A stretch of 64,000 bases of DNA, taken from Micromonospora echinospora (GTDB taxonomy: Bacteria > Actinomycetota > Actinomycetes > Mycobacteriales > Micromonosporaceae). How positions within the stretch are numbered: position 1 is the first letter of the stretch; every line of letters starts with the position of its first letter. Below the pieces are notes generated by a model. The model was not told the origin of the DNA. It ran no database searches and saw only the letters and a list, made by a program, of their open reading frames with translations. This document shows, piece by piece, positions 44,238 through 53,123 of the stretch. The stretch is from NCBI RefSeq assembly GCF_900091495.1, contig NZ_LT607413.1, forward strand, positions 6,339,001-6,403,000. The letters are read 5' to 3'. Position numbers and translations under genes: made by a program.

Positions 44238-46274
44238 ATGCCCGGAGACGCTGGTATACGTTCACGTAGAGCAATATCCAGACGAGCCATTTTGCGATTC
44301 TGCGCGGCTTTCTTGATGATCGCCGGAAGCGTGGTCGCGCCCATTCAGCCGACGCCCGCCCAAGCCGCCGACACGTTCACCTGCACCGGTGCCGCCAGCG
44401 TCTTCAATTCGCAGAGCACGGGAATCCTCCAGCGCCGCTCGTTGAACAACCCGGGCACCACCAGTTACTCCTGGGGCAGCGCCACGACGATCGGCTCCAG
44501 CGGCTGGAACGGCTACGGCCGGTTCCTCGGCGGACCGGACGGCCGGGTCTACGGCATCAACGCCAACGGCCTGACCCGGTTCCGTTGGACCGGCAGCGCC
44601 TGGGAAACCGTCGACGGGAAGATCAATTGGCTGATCAGCCCGAGCTTCACCGAGCATGCCACCAGTTCCATGCGGAACAAGATCACCGTCGACGAGATCG
44701 GTGATTTCTACCTGATCGACGCGAGCGGCAAGCTGCGCTGGTACCGCTACGACGAAACCGCGAAGAACTGGGTGATCTCTGGCCGGGTGCTCGACACGGG
44801 CTGGGACAAGTACGACCTCGTCGTCGCCGGCACCACCGGCGTCCTCTACGCCCGCACCCCCGAGGGCAAGCTGCACCGCTACCGGTTCGACCCGGTCAGC
44901 CAGCGGTGGCTCAGTCGGGACAAGCTGGTCGGCACCGGCTGGAACGGCTTCACCAAAGGCCTGTTCTCCGTCGGCGGGGACACCCTCTACGGCATCCAGG
45001 CCGACGGCGACCTCTTCCAGTACCGGTACCGCGAGGACACCAACACGTGGCTGGTCATGGCCCATCACATCGGCAGCGGCTGGGGTGGCTACCCGAACGT
45101 CTTCGCCACCACCAACACCTGCAAGCTGACCGAGACGTTCAGCCCGCCCCGGCCGGCCACCCCCATCCAGTCGCACGCGCCGATCGCGGTCATGCAGGCC
45201 CCTGCCGCCGCGGGCGCCGCCATGGGCACCCTCGAGTTCGTCTACAGCGACAACATCGGCCAGCTCCGGCACGGGCGGATGGATCCGGACAACTTCCTGT
45301 CGTTGCAGTGGACCTCGGTCTCGGAGTTCGAGGCGTACACCGGCAAGCCGGCGCTCACTGTGGACAACCAGCGGGTGTCCATCTTCGCCCACCAGTCCAC
45401 GAGCAACGTCCGCTCCAGGACCCAGGCCGCCACCGGCTCCCCGGCCTGGAACAGCTGGCTGGGCCTGGGCGGGGCGATGAAGTCCGAACCGGCCGCCGTG
45501 CGTCTCTCCGACAACACGGTGGCCGTCTTCGCACTCGACGCCGACGGCGCGCTGTGGTTCAGGCACCAGGACGGCGTCGGTGGTGACCTGCTGCCGTGGC
45601 GCAACCTCGGCGGCAGTGGGCTCACCGGCACGCCGGTCGTCACCCCGGTCGCCGACCGGGCCGCGATCATCGTGGTGGCCGACAGCGCCGGCAACGTCAG
45701 GACCACCACCTATCAGGACGGCGCCCTGACCGCCGGCTGGACCGACCTCGGCGGTGGCGGCGTCACCGGCACGCCCTCCGTCGTCCTGCTACCCGGGACC
45801 CGGCTGATGGTCTTCGGTCGGCACAGCGGCGGCACCATCCAGACCAAGACGCAGAACATCGACGGGACCTGGCCCGGCACCTGGACCCCAATCGGCGCCG
45901 GCGCGATCACGCCGGAGGGCTCGCCGAGCGCGGTGCTCAGCCCGAACAGCGGCCTGGTCTCGGTCTTCACCCGCGCGGCGGACGGCCTGATCCACCACTC
46001 CCGGGAGACCGCCCAGGGCTCCGGGGAGTGGGCGAACTGGATCGTGGCCCGGCCGGCCGAAGAGCCCCCGACCGAGACGTACCCGGTGGACCCGACGGCC
46101 TTCACCCACCAATCGAGCAACGGCACGGTAGTGGCCTACGTCACACGCAACGTCAACGGCGCGACCCGGTACTACCGGCTCCAGAACGAACTGGGCGGAC
46201 TCTCCGCCGCCCGGAGCACCAGCGGGGCGAACCCGACCTTCGAGGAGCGGACGCTCCCCCAGCCGCGCCCCTGA
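44238..46274 (+). CDS. Secreted tachylectin-like and propeller lectin-type protein
   Basis: 678 residues. Signal peptide: ILRFCAAFLMIAGSVVAPIQ, cleaved near AQAADT. Residues about 48-295 are a tachylectin-2-like five-bladed propeller with repeats such as SSGWNGYGRFLGGPDGRVYG, then DTGWDKYDLVVAGTTGVLYA and GTGWNGFTKGLFSVGGDTLY. Residues about 325-675 form a second propeller homologous to the C-terminus of the 30785 gene (TKTQNIDGTWPGTWTPIG, ETAQGSGEWANW). Both parts suggest binding of sugars on surfaces. The ATG at 44238 follows GGAAGGAG at ideal distance. It is divergent from the RHS toxin. A part in toxin delivery or adhesion is inferred only from neighbourhood. Confidence 0.82.
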   Translation: MPGDAGIRSRRAISRRAILRFCAAFLMIAGSVVAPIQPTPAQAADTFTCTGAASVFNSQSTGILQRRSLNNPGTTSYSWGSATTIGSSGWNGYGRFLGGPDGRVYGINANGLTRFRWTGSAWETVDGKINWLISPSFTEHATSSMRNKITVDEIGDFYLIDASGKLRWYRYDETAKNWVISGRVLDTGWDKYDLVVAGTTGVLYARTPEGKLHRYRFDPVSQRWLSRDKLVGTGWNGFTKGLFSVGGDTLYGIQADGDLFQYRYREDTNTWLVMAHHIGSGWGGYPNVFATTNTCKLTETFSPPRPATPIQSHAPIAVMQAPAAAGAAMGTLEFVYSDNIGQLRHGRMDPDNFLSLQWTSVSEFEAYTGKPALTVDNQRVSIFAHQSTSNVRSRTQAATGSPAWNSWLGLGGAMKSEPAAVRLSDNTVAVFALDADGALWFRHQDGVGGDLLPWRNLGGSGLTGTPVVTPVADRAAIIVVADSAGNVRTTTYQDGALTAGWTDLGGGGVTGTPSVVLLPGTRLMVFGRHSGGTIQTKTQNIDGTWPGTWTPIGAGAITPEGSPSAVLSPNSGLVSVFTRAADGLIHHSRETAQGSGEWANWIVARPAEEPPTETYPVDPTAFTHQSSNGTVVAYVTRNVNGATRYYRLQNELGGLSAARSTSGANPTFEERTLPQPRP

Positions 46275-46348
46275 GTCAGGCCGGTCGCGGTCCGCGTCGC
46301 CGGTCACCGAACCGACGTAGCCGGCAGCCCACGCCGGCGACGGCGCAC

Positions 46349-46444
46349 CCCGGGCCGGCCGTGAGGGCTCCCGCCCGACGGCCGGCCCGGGCGTTCCCGC
46401 TCGACGGTCCCGTACGACGTCCGATGGGACGTCGTACGGGACCG
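46349..46444 (+). terminator. Tandem terminator hairpins
   Basis: Two strong hairpins in a row: 46349-46391 with a 14-bp stem (CCCGGGCCGGCCGT and its complement, 15-base loop), and 46405-46444 with an 18-bp stem (starting CGGTCCCGTACGACG) and a GATG loop. They end the tachylectin-like gene and insulate the DEAD-box helicase gene. Confidence 0.75.
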
Positions 46445-46527
46445 CGTCGGGTGCCGCCGGAATTCGGCGGACCCGATGTGGCCCGGTCGCCGCAACGCGC
46501 CCCCGGGGGTAATGGAAGGCTTGGCGC

Positions 46528-48246
46528 ATGAGTTCCGCACCTGTACGGCCCGAACCAGCGTCCGTTTCCACCGGTCCGGGCGACCCCGATCCGGCGAGCC
46601 CCTTCTCCGACCTCGGGCTGCGGCCCGAGTTGCTGGGCGCGTTGTCGTCCCTCGGCTACGAGGAGCCCACCCCGATCCAGCGGGAGGCGATCCCTCCCCT
46701 GCTGGCCGGTCGTGACCTGCTGGGGCAGGCGGCGACCGGCACCGGCAAGACCGCCGCCTTCGCGCTGCCCCTGCTGCACCGGCTGCCGGCCGATCGGGCG
46801 TCGGGTGACCCGGTGGCGCTGGTGCTGACCCCGACCCGGGAGCTGGCCGTGCAGGTCTCCGAGGCGCTGCACCGGTACGGGCGGGAGCTGGGGGTCCGGG
46901 TGCTGCCGATCTACGGCGGGCAGCCCATCGGACGGCAGCTGCGGGCGCTGGACGCCGGAGTGGACGTGGTGGTAGCCACGCCCGGCCGGGCGCTGGACCA
47001 CATCGCCCGGGGCACGCTCCGTCTCGGGGGCCTCGCCACGGTGGTGCTCGACGAGGCCGACGAGATGCTCGACATGGGGTTCGCCGAGGACATCGAGGCG
47101 ATCCTGGAGCACGCGCCCGCGCAGCGGCAGACGGTGCTCTTCTCGGCCACCATGCCGGCGCGCATCGACGGGATGGCCCGGCAGCACCTGACCGACCCGG
47201 TGCGCATCCTCATCGCCCGGGAACCGGCCGTCGCCGGGGAGACGCCCCGGGTGCGGCAGCGCGCGTTCATCGTGGCGCGGGCGCACAAGCCGGCCGCGCT
47301 GGGCCGCGTCCTGGACGTGGAGTCCCCCACCGCGGCCATCGTCTTCTGCCGCAGCCGGGAGGAGGTCGACCGGCTCACCGAGACGATGAACGGCCGGGGC
47401 TACCGGGCCGAGGCGCTGCACGGCGGGATGAGCCAGGAGCAGCGAGACCGGGTGATGGGGCGGCTGCGGGCCGGCACCGCCGACCTGCTGGTGGCCACCG
47501 ACGTCGCCGCCCGGGGGCTCGACGTCGAGCAGCTCACCCACGTGGTCAACTACGACGTCCCGTCGGCCCCCGAGTCGTACGTGCACCGGATCGGCCGGGT
47601 CGGCCGGGCGGGACGCGAGGGCGTGGCGATCACCCTCGCCGAGCCCCGCGAGCACCGGATGCTCAAGACCATCGAACGGGTGACCGGCCAGCGGATCGTC
47701 ATCGACAAGATTCCCACGGTGGCCGACCTGCGTACCCGACGGCTGGAGCTGACCCAGGCGGCGCTGCGGGAGAGCCTGCTGGAGGACGACCTGGAGCCGT
47801 TCCGGGTGATCGTCGAGTCGCTGTCCGACGAGTTCGACATGATCGAGGTCGCGCTCGCGGCGGTGAAACTCGCGCACGAGGCCGCCGGGCCGGGCGCCGA
47901 CGACGAGGAGGAGATCCCGCAGGCGCCCGTCCGCGCTCCCCGCGAGACCCGGCCGGGATACGAGGCCCGGGGCGAGCGCCGTCCGTCCCGGCCCCGCGCG
48001 GGCGGGACGACCCAGGTCTTCATCGGGCTGGGCCGGCGGGCCGGGGTCCGTCCCCAGGACCTGGTCGGGGCGATCACCGGGGAGACCCGGCTCAGCGGCC
48101 GGGACATCGGCTCGATCGAGATCGCCGACCGGTTCTCCCTGGTGGAGGTGCCCCAGGCGGTGGCCGACGAGGTGATCGCCGGGCTGCGCGAGAGCACCAT
48201 CAAGGGCCGCAAGGCGACCGTACGCCGCGACCGCGACCAGCGCTGA
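46528..48246 (+). CDS. deaD: DEAD-box RNA helicase with DbpA-type RNA-binding domain
   Basis: 572 residues. All helicase motifs are present in order: Q motif (GYEEPTPIQREAI), I ATGTGKT, Ia PTREL, II DEAD in VVLDEADEML, III SAT, IV IVFCRSREEV, V ATDVAARGLD and VI HRIGRVGRAGREG. The C-terminal 75 residues (TQVFIGLGRRAGVRPQDLVG, IGSIEIADRFSLVEVP) form a DbpA-like RNA-binding domain, as in DeaD/CsdA. It remodels structured RNA, probably in ribosome assembly and cold adaptation. ATG 46528 follows GGAAGG. It is convergent with lon across a palindromic repeat. Confidence 0.95.
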   Translation: MSSAPVRPEPASVSTGPGDPDPASPFSDLGLRPELLGALSSLGYEEPTPIQREAIPPLLAGRDLLGQAATGTGKTAAFALPLLHRLPADRASGDPVALVLTPTRELAVQVSEALHRYGRELGVRVLPIYGGQPIGRQLRALDAGVDVVVATPGRALDHIARGTLRLGGLATVVLDEADEMLDMGFAEDIEAILEHAPAQRQTVLFSATMPARIDGMARQHLTDPVRILIAREPAVAGETPRVRQRAFIVARAHKPAALGRVLDVESPTAAIVFCRSREEVDRLTETMNGRGYRAEALHGGMSQEQRDRVMGRLRAGTADLLVATDVAARGLDVEQLTHVVNYDVPSAPESYVHRIGRVGRAGREGVAITLAEPREHRMLKTIERVTGQRIVIDKIPTVADLRTRRLELTQAALRESLLEDDLEPFRVIVESLSDEFDMIEVALAAVKLAHEAAGPGADDEEEIPQAPVRAPRETRPGYEARGERRPSRPRAGGTTQVFIGLGRRAGVRPQDLVGAITGETRLSGRDIGSIEIADRFSLVEVPQAVADEVIAGLRESTIKGRKATVRRDRDQR

Positions 48247-48271
48247 CCCACGCCTCGCGTGGTTGCAGGGT

Positions 48272-48352
48272 GGTAGCAGGGGTCCCCTGTTACCGCTTTC
48301 TGCCGAGCAGGGGTCCCTTGCAGTGCCCTGGGCACTGCAAGGGACCCCTGCT
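48272..48352. repeat. Dispersed palindromic repeat, copy 2
   Basis: The first half reads GGTAGCAGGGGTCCCCTG and TTACCGCTTTCTGC, the reverse complement of the right part of the copy at 23431-23484 with one or two changes. It is followed by a very long hairpin (about 22-bp stem beginning AGCAGGGGTCCCTTGCAG, loop CTG) at 48306-48352. Position between convergent deaD and lon suggests a bidirectional terminator as well as a mobile or REP-like origin. Confidence 0.75.
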
Positions 48353-48366
48353 ACCAACCAACCCGG

Positions 48367-50697
48367 TCAGGCCGCGGCGAGCGCGGGACCGGTGCGGGTG
48401 TCGGCGTCGGCGGGACGCAGCGCCACGGCGAGCACGTCCGCCACGTCGGCGAGGGTGTGGATGGTGAGCGCCTCGCGGACCTCGGTCGGCAGGTCGTCGA
48501 GGTCCGGCGCGTTGCGGGCCGGGACGACCACCTCGGTCAGGCCGGCCCGGTGCGCGGCGAGCAGTTTCTGCTTCACCCCGCCGATGGGCAGCACCCGGCC
48601 GGAGAGGGTCACCTCGCCGGTCATCCCGACCTCGGGCCGGACCGGTCGACCGCTGGCCAGCGAGGCGAGCGCGGTGACCATGGTGATGCCCGCGCTCGGA
48701 CCGTCCTTGGGCACCGCCCCGGCCGGTACGTGCAGGTGGATCCGCCGCCCGGCGAGGGCGTTCGGGTCCAGGCCGAGCTGGCGACCGTGTGAGCGCAGGT
48801 ACGACAGCGCGATGTGCGCGGACTCCTTCATCACGTCGCCGAGCTGCCCGGTCAGGGTCAGCCCCGGCTCGCCGTCCATGCCGGTCGCCTCGACGAAGAG
48901 GACGTCACCCCCGGCGCCGGTGACGGCCAGGCCGGTGGCCACGCCCGGGACAGCGGTACGTTCCGCCGACTCAGGCGTGAACCTCGGGCGGCCCAGGTAG
49001 CGGGCCAGGTCGTCGACGTCGACGTGGAGCGGTCCCGGCTCGGTCGCCAGCGTCACGGCGACCTTGCGCAGGATCCTCGCCAGGGCCCGGTCGAGCTGCC
49101 GTACGCCCGCCTCGCGGGTGTGCTCGGCGGCGATCCGGGCCAGCGCGGCGTCGGTGATCGTCACCTCCTCGGCGGTCAGCCCGGCCCGGTCCCGCTGCCG
49201 GGGCAGCAGGTGGTCCCGGGCGATGGCCACCTTCTCCTCCTCGGTGTAGCCGTCGAGGGTGACCAGCTCCATCCGGTCCAGCAGCGGGCCGGGGATGCTC
49301 TCCACCACGTTCGCGGTGGCGAGGAAGAGCACGTCGGACAGGTCGAGGTCGACCTCGAGGTAGTGGTCGCGGAAGGTGTGGTTCTGTGCCGGGTCGAGCA
49401 CCTCCAGCAGGGCGGCGGCGGGGTCGCCGGCGTACCCGGCGGCGAGCTTGTCGACCTCGTCGAGGAGCACGACCGGGTTCATCGAGCCCGCCTCGCGCAG
49501 CGCCCGGACGATCCGGCCGGGCAGCGCGCCGACGTAGGTGCGCCGGTGTCCACGGATCTCGGCCTCGTCGCGGACGCCGCCGAGGGAGACCCGGACGAAC
49601 TTCCGGCCGAGGGCGCGGGCCACCGACTCGCCGAGGCTGGTCTTGCCGACGCCGGGCGGGCCGGCGAGGGCGAGCACCGCGCCGGAGCCGCGTCCGCCGA
49701 CCACGCCGAGGTTCCGCTCGGCGCGCCGGTTGCGCACCGCGAGGTACTCCAGGATGCGGTCCTTGACGTCGGCCAGGCCGGCGTGGTCGGCGTCGAGCAC
49801 GGCGCGGGCCGCGGCCAGGTCGGTGTCGTCCTCGGTACGGGTGGTCCAGGGCATCTCCAGGACGGTGTCCAGCCAGGTACGGATCCAGCCGGCCTCCGGC
49901 GAGGCGTCACTGGCCCGTTCCAGCCGGCCGACCTCGCGCAGTGCCGCCTCGCGGACCTTCTCCGGCAGGTCGGCGGCCTCGACCCGGGCCCGGTAGTCGG
50001 CGGAGCCGTCCGGCTCGTCCTCGCCGAGTTCCTTGCGGATCGCGGCAAGCTGCTGGCGGAGCAGGAACTCCCGCTGGGACTTCTCCAGCCCCTCGCGGAC
50101 GTCGTTGTTGATCCGCTCGCTGACCTCCTGCTCGGCGAGGTGGTCCCGGACCCAGTTCACCAGGAGTTCGAGCCGGGCCGTGACGTCCGGGGCGGCGAGC
50201 AGCTGGGTCTTCTGGCCGAGGGTGAGCCAGGAGACGTAGCCGGCGGAGTCGGCGAGTTCCGACAGGTCGGTCATCCGCTCGATCGCGTCGATGACCTGCC
50301 AGGCGCCGCGTTGCTGGAGCACCGAGGTCATCAGCGCCCGGTACTCGCGGGCGAGTTCCCGGGCCCGGCCGGCGGGCGCGGGTTCGGGCAGTTCGGTGGC
50401 CTCGACCCAGAGGGCGGCGCCGGGTCCGGGGACGCCGGAGCCGATCCGGGCCCGGGTCAGGCCACGGACGACGGCGGCCGGTTCGCCGCTGGGCAGCCGG
50501 CCGACCTTCTCGATGGTGGCGACCGCGCCGACCGGGCCGTACTCGCCGTCGATACGGGGTACGGCGAGCAGCTTCTGGTCGCCGGTGGCGCGGGCCGCGT
50601 CGACCGCGGCCTGGGTCGTCGGGTCGAGGGTCACCGGGATGACCATGCCGGGCAGCAGGACGGTGTCGGTCAGGGGCAGTACGGGAAGAGTTGCCAT
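48367..50697 (-). CDS. lon: ATP-dependent Lon protease
   Basis: 776 residues, LonA type. The N-terminal substrate domain (LPVLPLTDTVLLPGMVIPV) is followed by a coiled linker (REFLLRQQLAAIRKELGEDE), the AAA+ module with Walker A GPPGVGKTSLG and Walker B VVLLDEVDKL, and the protease domain with the Ser-Lys dyad: Ser in KDGPSAGITM and Lys in GGVKQKLLAAH. It degrades misfolded and regulatory proteins in the cytosol. The ATG at 50697 (MATLPVLP) lies 23 bases after a HAIR operator, so the gene is probably repressed by HspR and induced by heat. No hspR or dnaK gene is in the window. Confidence 0.97.
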   Translation of the reverse strand: MATLPVLPLTDTVLLPGMVIPVTLDPTTQAAVDAARATGDQKLLAVPRIDGEYGPVGAVATIEKVGRLPSGEPAAVVRGLTRARIGSGVPGPGAALWVEATELPEPAPAGRARELAREYRALMTSVLQQRGAWQVIDAIERMTDLSELADSAGYVSWLTLGQKTQLLAAPDVTARLELLVNWVRDHLAEQEVSERINNDVREGLEKSQREFLLRQQLAAIRKELGEDEPDGSADYRARVEAADLPEKVREAALREVGRLERASDASPEAGWIRTWLDTVLEMPWTTRTEDDTDLAAARAVLDADHAGLADVKDRILEYLAVRNRRAERNLGVVGGRGSGAVLALAGPPGVGKTSLGESVARALGRKFVRVSLGGVRDEAEIRGHRRTYVGALPGRIVRALREAGSMNPVVLLDEVDKLAAGYAGDPAAALLEVLDPAQNHTFRDHYLEVDLDLSDVLFLATANVVESIPGPLLDRMELVTLDGYTEEEKVAIARDHLLPRQRDRAGLTAEEVTITDAALARIAAEHTREAGVRQLDRALARILRKVAVTLATEPGPLHVDVDDLARYLGRPRFTPESAERTAVPGVATGLAVTGAGGDVLFVEATGMDGEPGLTLTGQLGDVMKESAHIALSYLRSHGRQLGLDPNALAGRRIHLHVPAGAVPKDGPSAGITMVTALASLASGRPVRPEVGMTGEVTLSGRVLPIGGVKQKLLAAHRAGLTEVVVPARNAPDLDDLPTEVREALTIHTLADVADVLAVALRPADADTRTGPALAAA

Positions 50698-50711
50698 CGA
50701 ACACCTGCCAT

Positions 50712-50748
50712 TGCGTTGACTTGAGCGTGCCTGACTCAAGTCAACGCA
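50712..50748 (-). promoter_or_regulatory. HspR operator (HAIR) upstream of lon
   Basis: A 14-bp inverted repeat (TGCGTTGACTTGAG and its complement, nine-base spacer) contains CTTGAGC-N7-ACTCAAG at 50720-50740. The HAIR consensus is CTTGAGT-N7-ACTCAAG, so this differs at one position. HspR binds HAIR sites upstream of dnaK, clpB and lon in Streptomyces. Confidence 0.88.
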
Positions 50749-50821
50749 CGGTCACCTTGTTCCGGCGTGTGACCCACGCCACGGCCCGGGGCAGGCGGGA
50801 CGAGCGTTTCCGGGTGCCCTG

Positions 50822-51043
50822 CTGCACACCCCCCTGCCCAGGACGGCCGACCTGGACGCCGCGGAGCCGCGGCTGCCGCAACTCGTCGCCGTCGGGCTCA
50901 GCGCCGTCGAGGTCGGCGATGAGCTGCACGTCTCGGAACGGCCTGCGAAGCGGATGACCGCTTCGCTGTTGCGTAAACTCCGGATGGCCAACCGGACGGA
51001 GGCAGCCGCGCTCGCGGGCCATGCGGGACTGCTCGGCGCCTGA
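50822..51043 (+). pseudogene. LuxR-type HTH remnant
   Basis: The frame [73 protein letters not shown] and stop matches the DNA-binding domain of NarL/LuxR regulators (compare LVAEGLSNAEIAERLHLSE). Conserved residues are altered (ELxVSERPAKRM where xxVKxH is usual), there is no ATG, GTG or TTG start in frame before the domain and no receiver domain. It is probably the eroded 3' end of a response-regulator gene. Confidence 0.6.
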
Positions 51044-51263
51044 ACGGTATTCGCCATCACGGTGTGGGTTCCCGGACGCCACCCGGTGAGGTTCGGGGAC
51101 GGCCGGCGGCCAGACCCGCCGACTGGCAATTTCCATGCCGGGGCGGGTTTTCACCCGCCTGGTGCGCACCATGGAATGCCGAAGGCCGCGCATTGTTGCG
51201 GATTTGCCGTGCGATACGTCAAACTCTTAGCCACACCCCGCCACGCGCAAGGAGTAATGGACG

Positions 51264-51611
51264 ATGGCCAGGAAAGTAATCACAGTTCTCACGGACGACC
51301 TCGACGGCGGAAAGGCCGACCGGACGGTCGAGTTCGGGCTCGACGGCGTCATGTACACCATCGATGTGTCGGACGAAAACGCGGGGGTCCTGCGTAAGGC
51401 TCTGGACCCCTACATCGCCGCTGGCCGTCGCATCGGCCGGGGCGTCGTGGAGAGCAACCGGGGAGCCCGCCGTCCGGGGCGTCCGGCGACGTCCGGAATG
51501 GATCGTGAGCAGAACCGCGCGATCCGCGAATGGGCCACGAAGAACGGCTACGAGATTTCCGAGCGTGGCCGCATCCCCGTGTCGGTCGTCGAGGCGTACA
51601 AGAACCGCTGA
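51264..51611 (+). CDS. lsr2: Lsr2 nucleoid-associated protein
   Basis: 115 residues. N-terminal dimerisation domain: [41 protein letters not shown]-terminal DNA-binding domain: [20 protein letters not shown], with the RGR that inserts into the minor groove of AT-rich DNA. Lsr2 silences AT-rich, often foreign, genes across actinobacteria and could bind the comparatively AT-rich tip of the RHS toxin locus in this window (inference). ATG 51264 follows CAAGGAG; an overlapping ATG at 51257 is out of frame. Confidence 0.97.
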   Translation: MARKVITVLTDDLDGGKADRTVEFGLDGVMYTIDVSDENAGVLRKALDPYIAAGRRIGRGVVESNRGARRPGRPATSGMDREQNRAIREWATKNGYEISERGRIPVSVVEAYKNR

Positions 51612-52114
51612 TCAACCGGCCCGCATAACCATCCGGAGCCCGGACGTCACGCTGGGAAATCACCGGCGTCGGCCGGGCCACCCTTTCCACCGGTCCGCCG
51701 GGGTCCGTCGCCCGCTTTCCGCGCCGCACGGCCTCCGCTGGCCAGGGCCGATGGCACGCGGTCACCACCGTCCCGGTACCGCGTCGACCGGTCCGGCCGG
51801 CCGACGTCCGGCCCTCCGGGGGTCGTGGTCGACACGGTCACGCAGAACCGTGGCCGGGCGTTCGCGCCGGGCACCGGACGTCCGCCGGCCGGAGCACCGA
51901 GCGTGCCGGCCACGTGACAGCCGGAGGCGACGGAACCGCCGGCGGGCCCCCTTCCCACCGGACCGTGGGCGAGCGGTATTCGTGGACCCGGAACGCGTCG
52001 ACTGCCGACGATGTCCTTTCACGTTCGCCCGCCCGACGGACCGGGGCCGCGGCCCGCCCTTCCCGGCGTCCACCGGTTCGGGCGCGGCCCGGCCGGTGGG
52101 GACCCCGCGCGGAG
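51612..52114. other. 500-bp intergenic region, nothing recognised
   Basis: It lies between the lsr2 stop and the convergent DUF2726 gene. Frames on both strands give Arg/Pro-rich low-complexity peptides with no homology that I can see, and there is no strong terminator-like hairpin or repeat. It may contain eroded coding sequence. Confidence 0.35.
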
Positions 52115-52984
52115 TCAGTCGAAGGTGAGATGGTCGAAGTCGAACCGGTGCGCCATCTCGCCACGACGGGACCGCAGCCGGTCGAAGTCCCGTCCGAGGT
52201 CACGTCGAGGCACCAGGTCCGGTTCCCGGGCGTCGATCCGACGCAGGTGCTCACCGATCGCGGTGACGGCCAGGTCCCCGGCCAGCCGCGCGGCGTCGAC
52301 CCCGCAGGAGAAGCGGTGTTCCCAGAGCAGGACCCGCTCGACCAGGCACCGGCCGGGACGCACCTCGGCCCAGGCCCAGCCCTCGACAGGGCCGTTCGTC
52401 CAGCGCACGTGCAGGCCACGCACGATGGGGTCGACGAGCTGCCGGGCGACGTACGCCTCGACCGCGGCGGCACGGGCGATCGCGCCCAGGTCGTTGACGT
52501 GGCCGCTGCGCCCGTCGGGCAGTCGGCCGACGATGTCCCGGAACCCCACCGGCTGCTCGGCCTCCGGATCGCCCGGTTCCGGCATGCCGGCGGCGTAGCC
52601 ACGGGCGTCTATCAGGTACTCCGCCACCCGGCGCGCGTGCGGACCGGGCCGCAGGGTGGCGGACTGGATCCGGAGCACCGCCAGGCCGACCGCCGCGTAG
52701 ACCGCGTCGCGCATCCGGATCTCGCGTTGCGCCTCCGCCGCCGGGGTGGTGAACTCCACGGCGAACACCGGTCGTCCGGTGCCGCCGTCACACACCACGA
52801 CGTCGAGGGTGGCCCGGCCGGCTGTGCTCCACTGGTGGCCGGTGATCCCCGGCGGACGTCCCGACACCAGCTCACCGAGGCGGCGGGTGGTGTGCACGAC
52901 ATGGCCACCGCGCTCCAGGAGGGGGCCACGTCCGGCGGCGAGCGGACGCAGCCGGGAGCCGTCGTCGGGTCCGGTGCTCGTCAT
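52115..52984 (-). CDS. DUF2726-like (putative nuclease-fold) protein
   Basis: About 289 residues. Residues 60-130 resemble DUF2726 and related PD-(D/E)XK-like folds: ATLDVVVCDGGTGRPVFAVE, FTTPAA and RMRDAVYAAVGLAVLRIQSA, in which an Asp, a Glu and an Arg-x-x-Asp follow the family pattern. The remainder is not recognised. The substrate and catalytic activity are unknown; normal DUF2726 proteins have a Lys after the Glu (E-x-D/K), here replaced, so activity may be lost. The ATG at 52984 (MTSTGPDDG) is close to an upstream GTG at 52993. No operon partner. Confidence 0.6.
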   Translation of the reverse strand: MTSTGPDDGSRLRPLAAGRGPLLERGGHVVHTTRRLGELVSGRPPGITGHQWSTAGRATLDVVVCDGGTGRPVFAVEFTTPAAEAQREIRMRDAVYAAVGLAVLRIQSATLRPGPHARRVAEYLIDARGYAAGMPEPGDPEAEQPVGFRDIVGRLPDGRSGHVNDLGAIARAAAVEAYVARQLVDPIVRGLHVRWTNGPVEGWAWAEVRPGRCLVERVLLWEHRFSCGVDAARLAGDLAVTAIGEHLRRIDAREPDLVPRRDLGRDFDRLRSRRGEMAHRFDFDHLTFD

Positions 52985-53123
52985 CTGTCCCACGTTCCAT
53001 CCCTCGGTGCCGGGCCAGAGTGTAGGACGGAGTCGGGGGCCACCCGCCGGGCGGCCCACCCGACGGTGCAGCGCGCCGAACGGTGGACGCCTCCGGCGCG
53101 CCGCCGCCGGGTCGGGGACGGGC

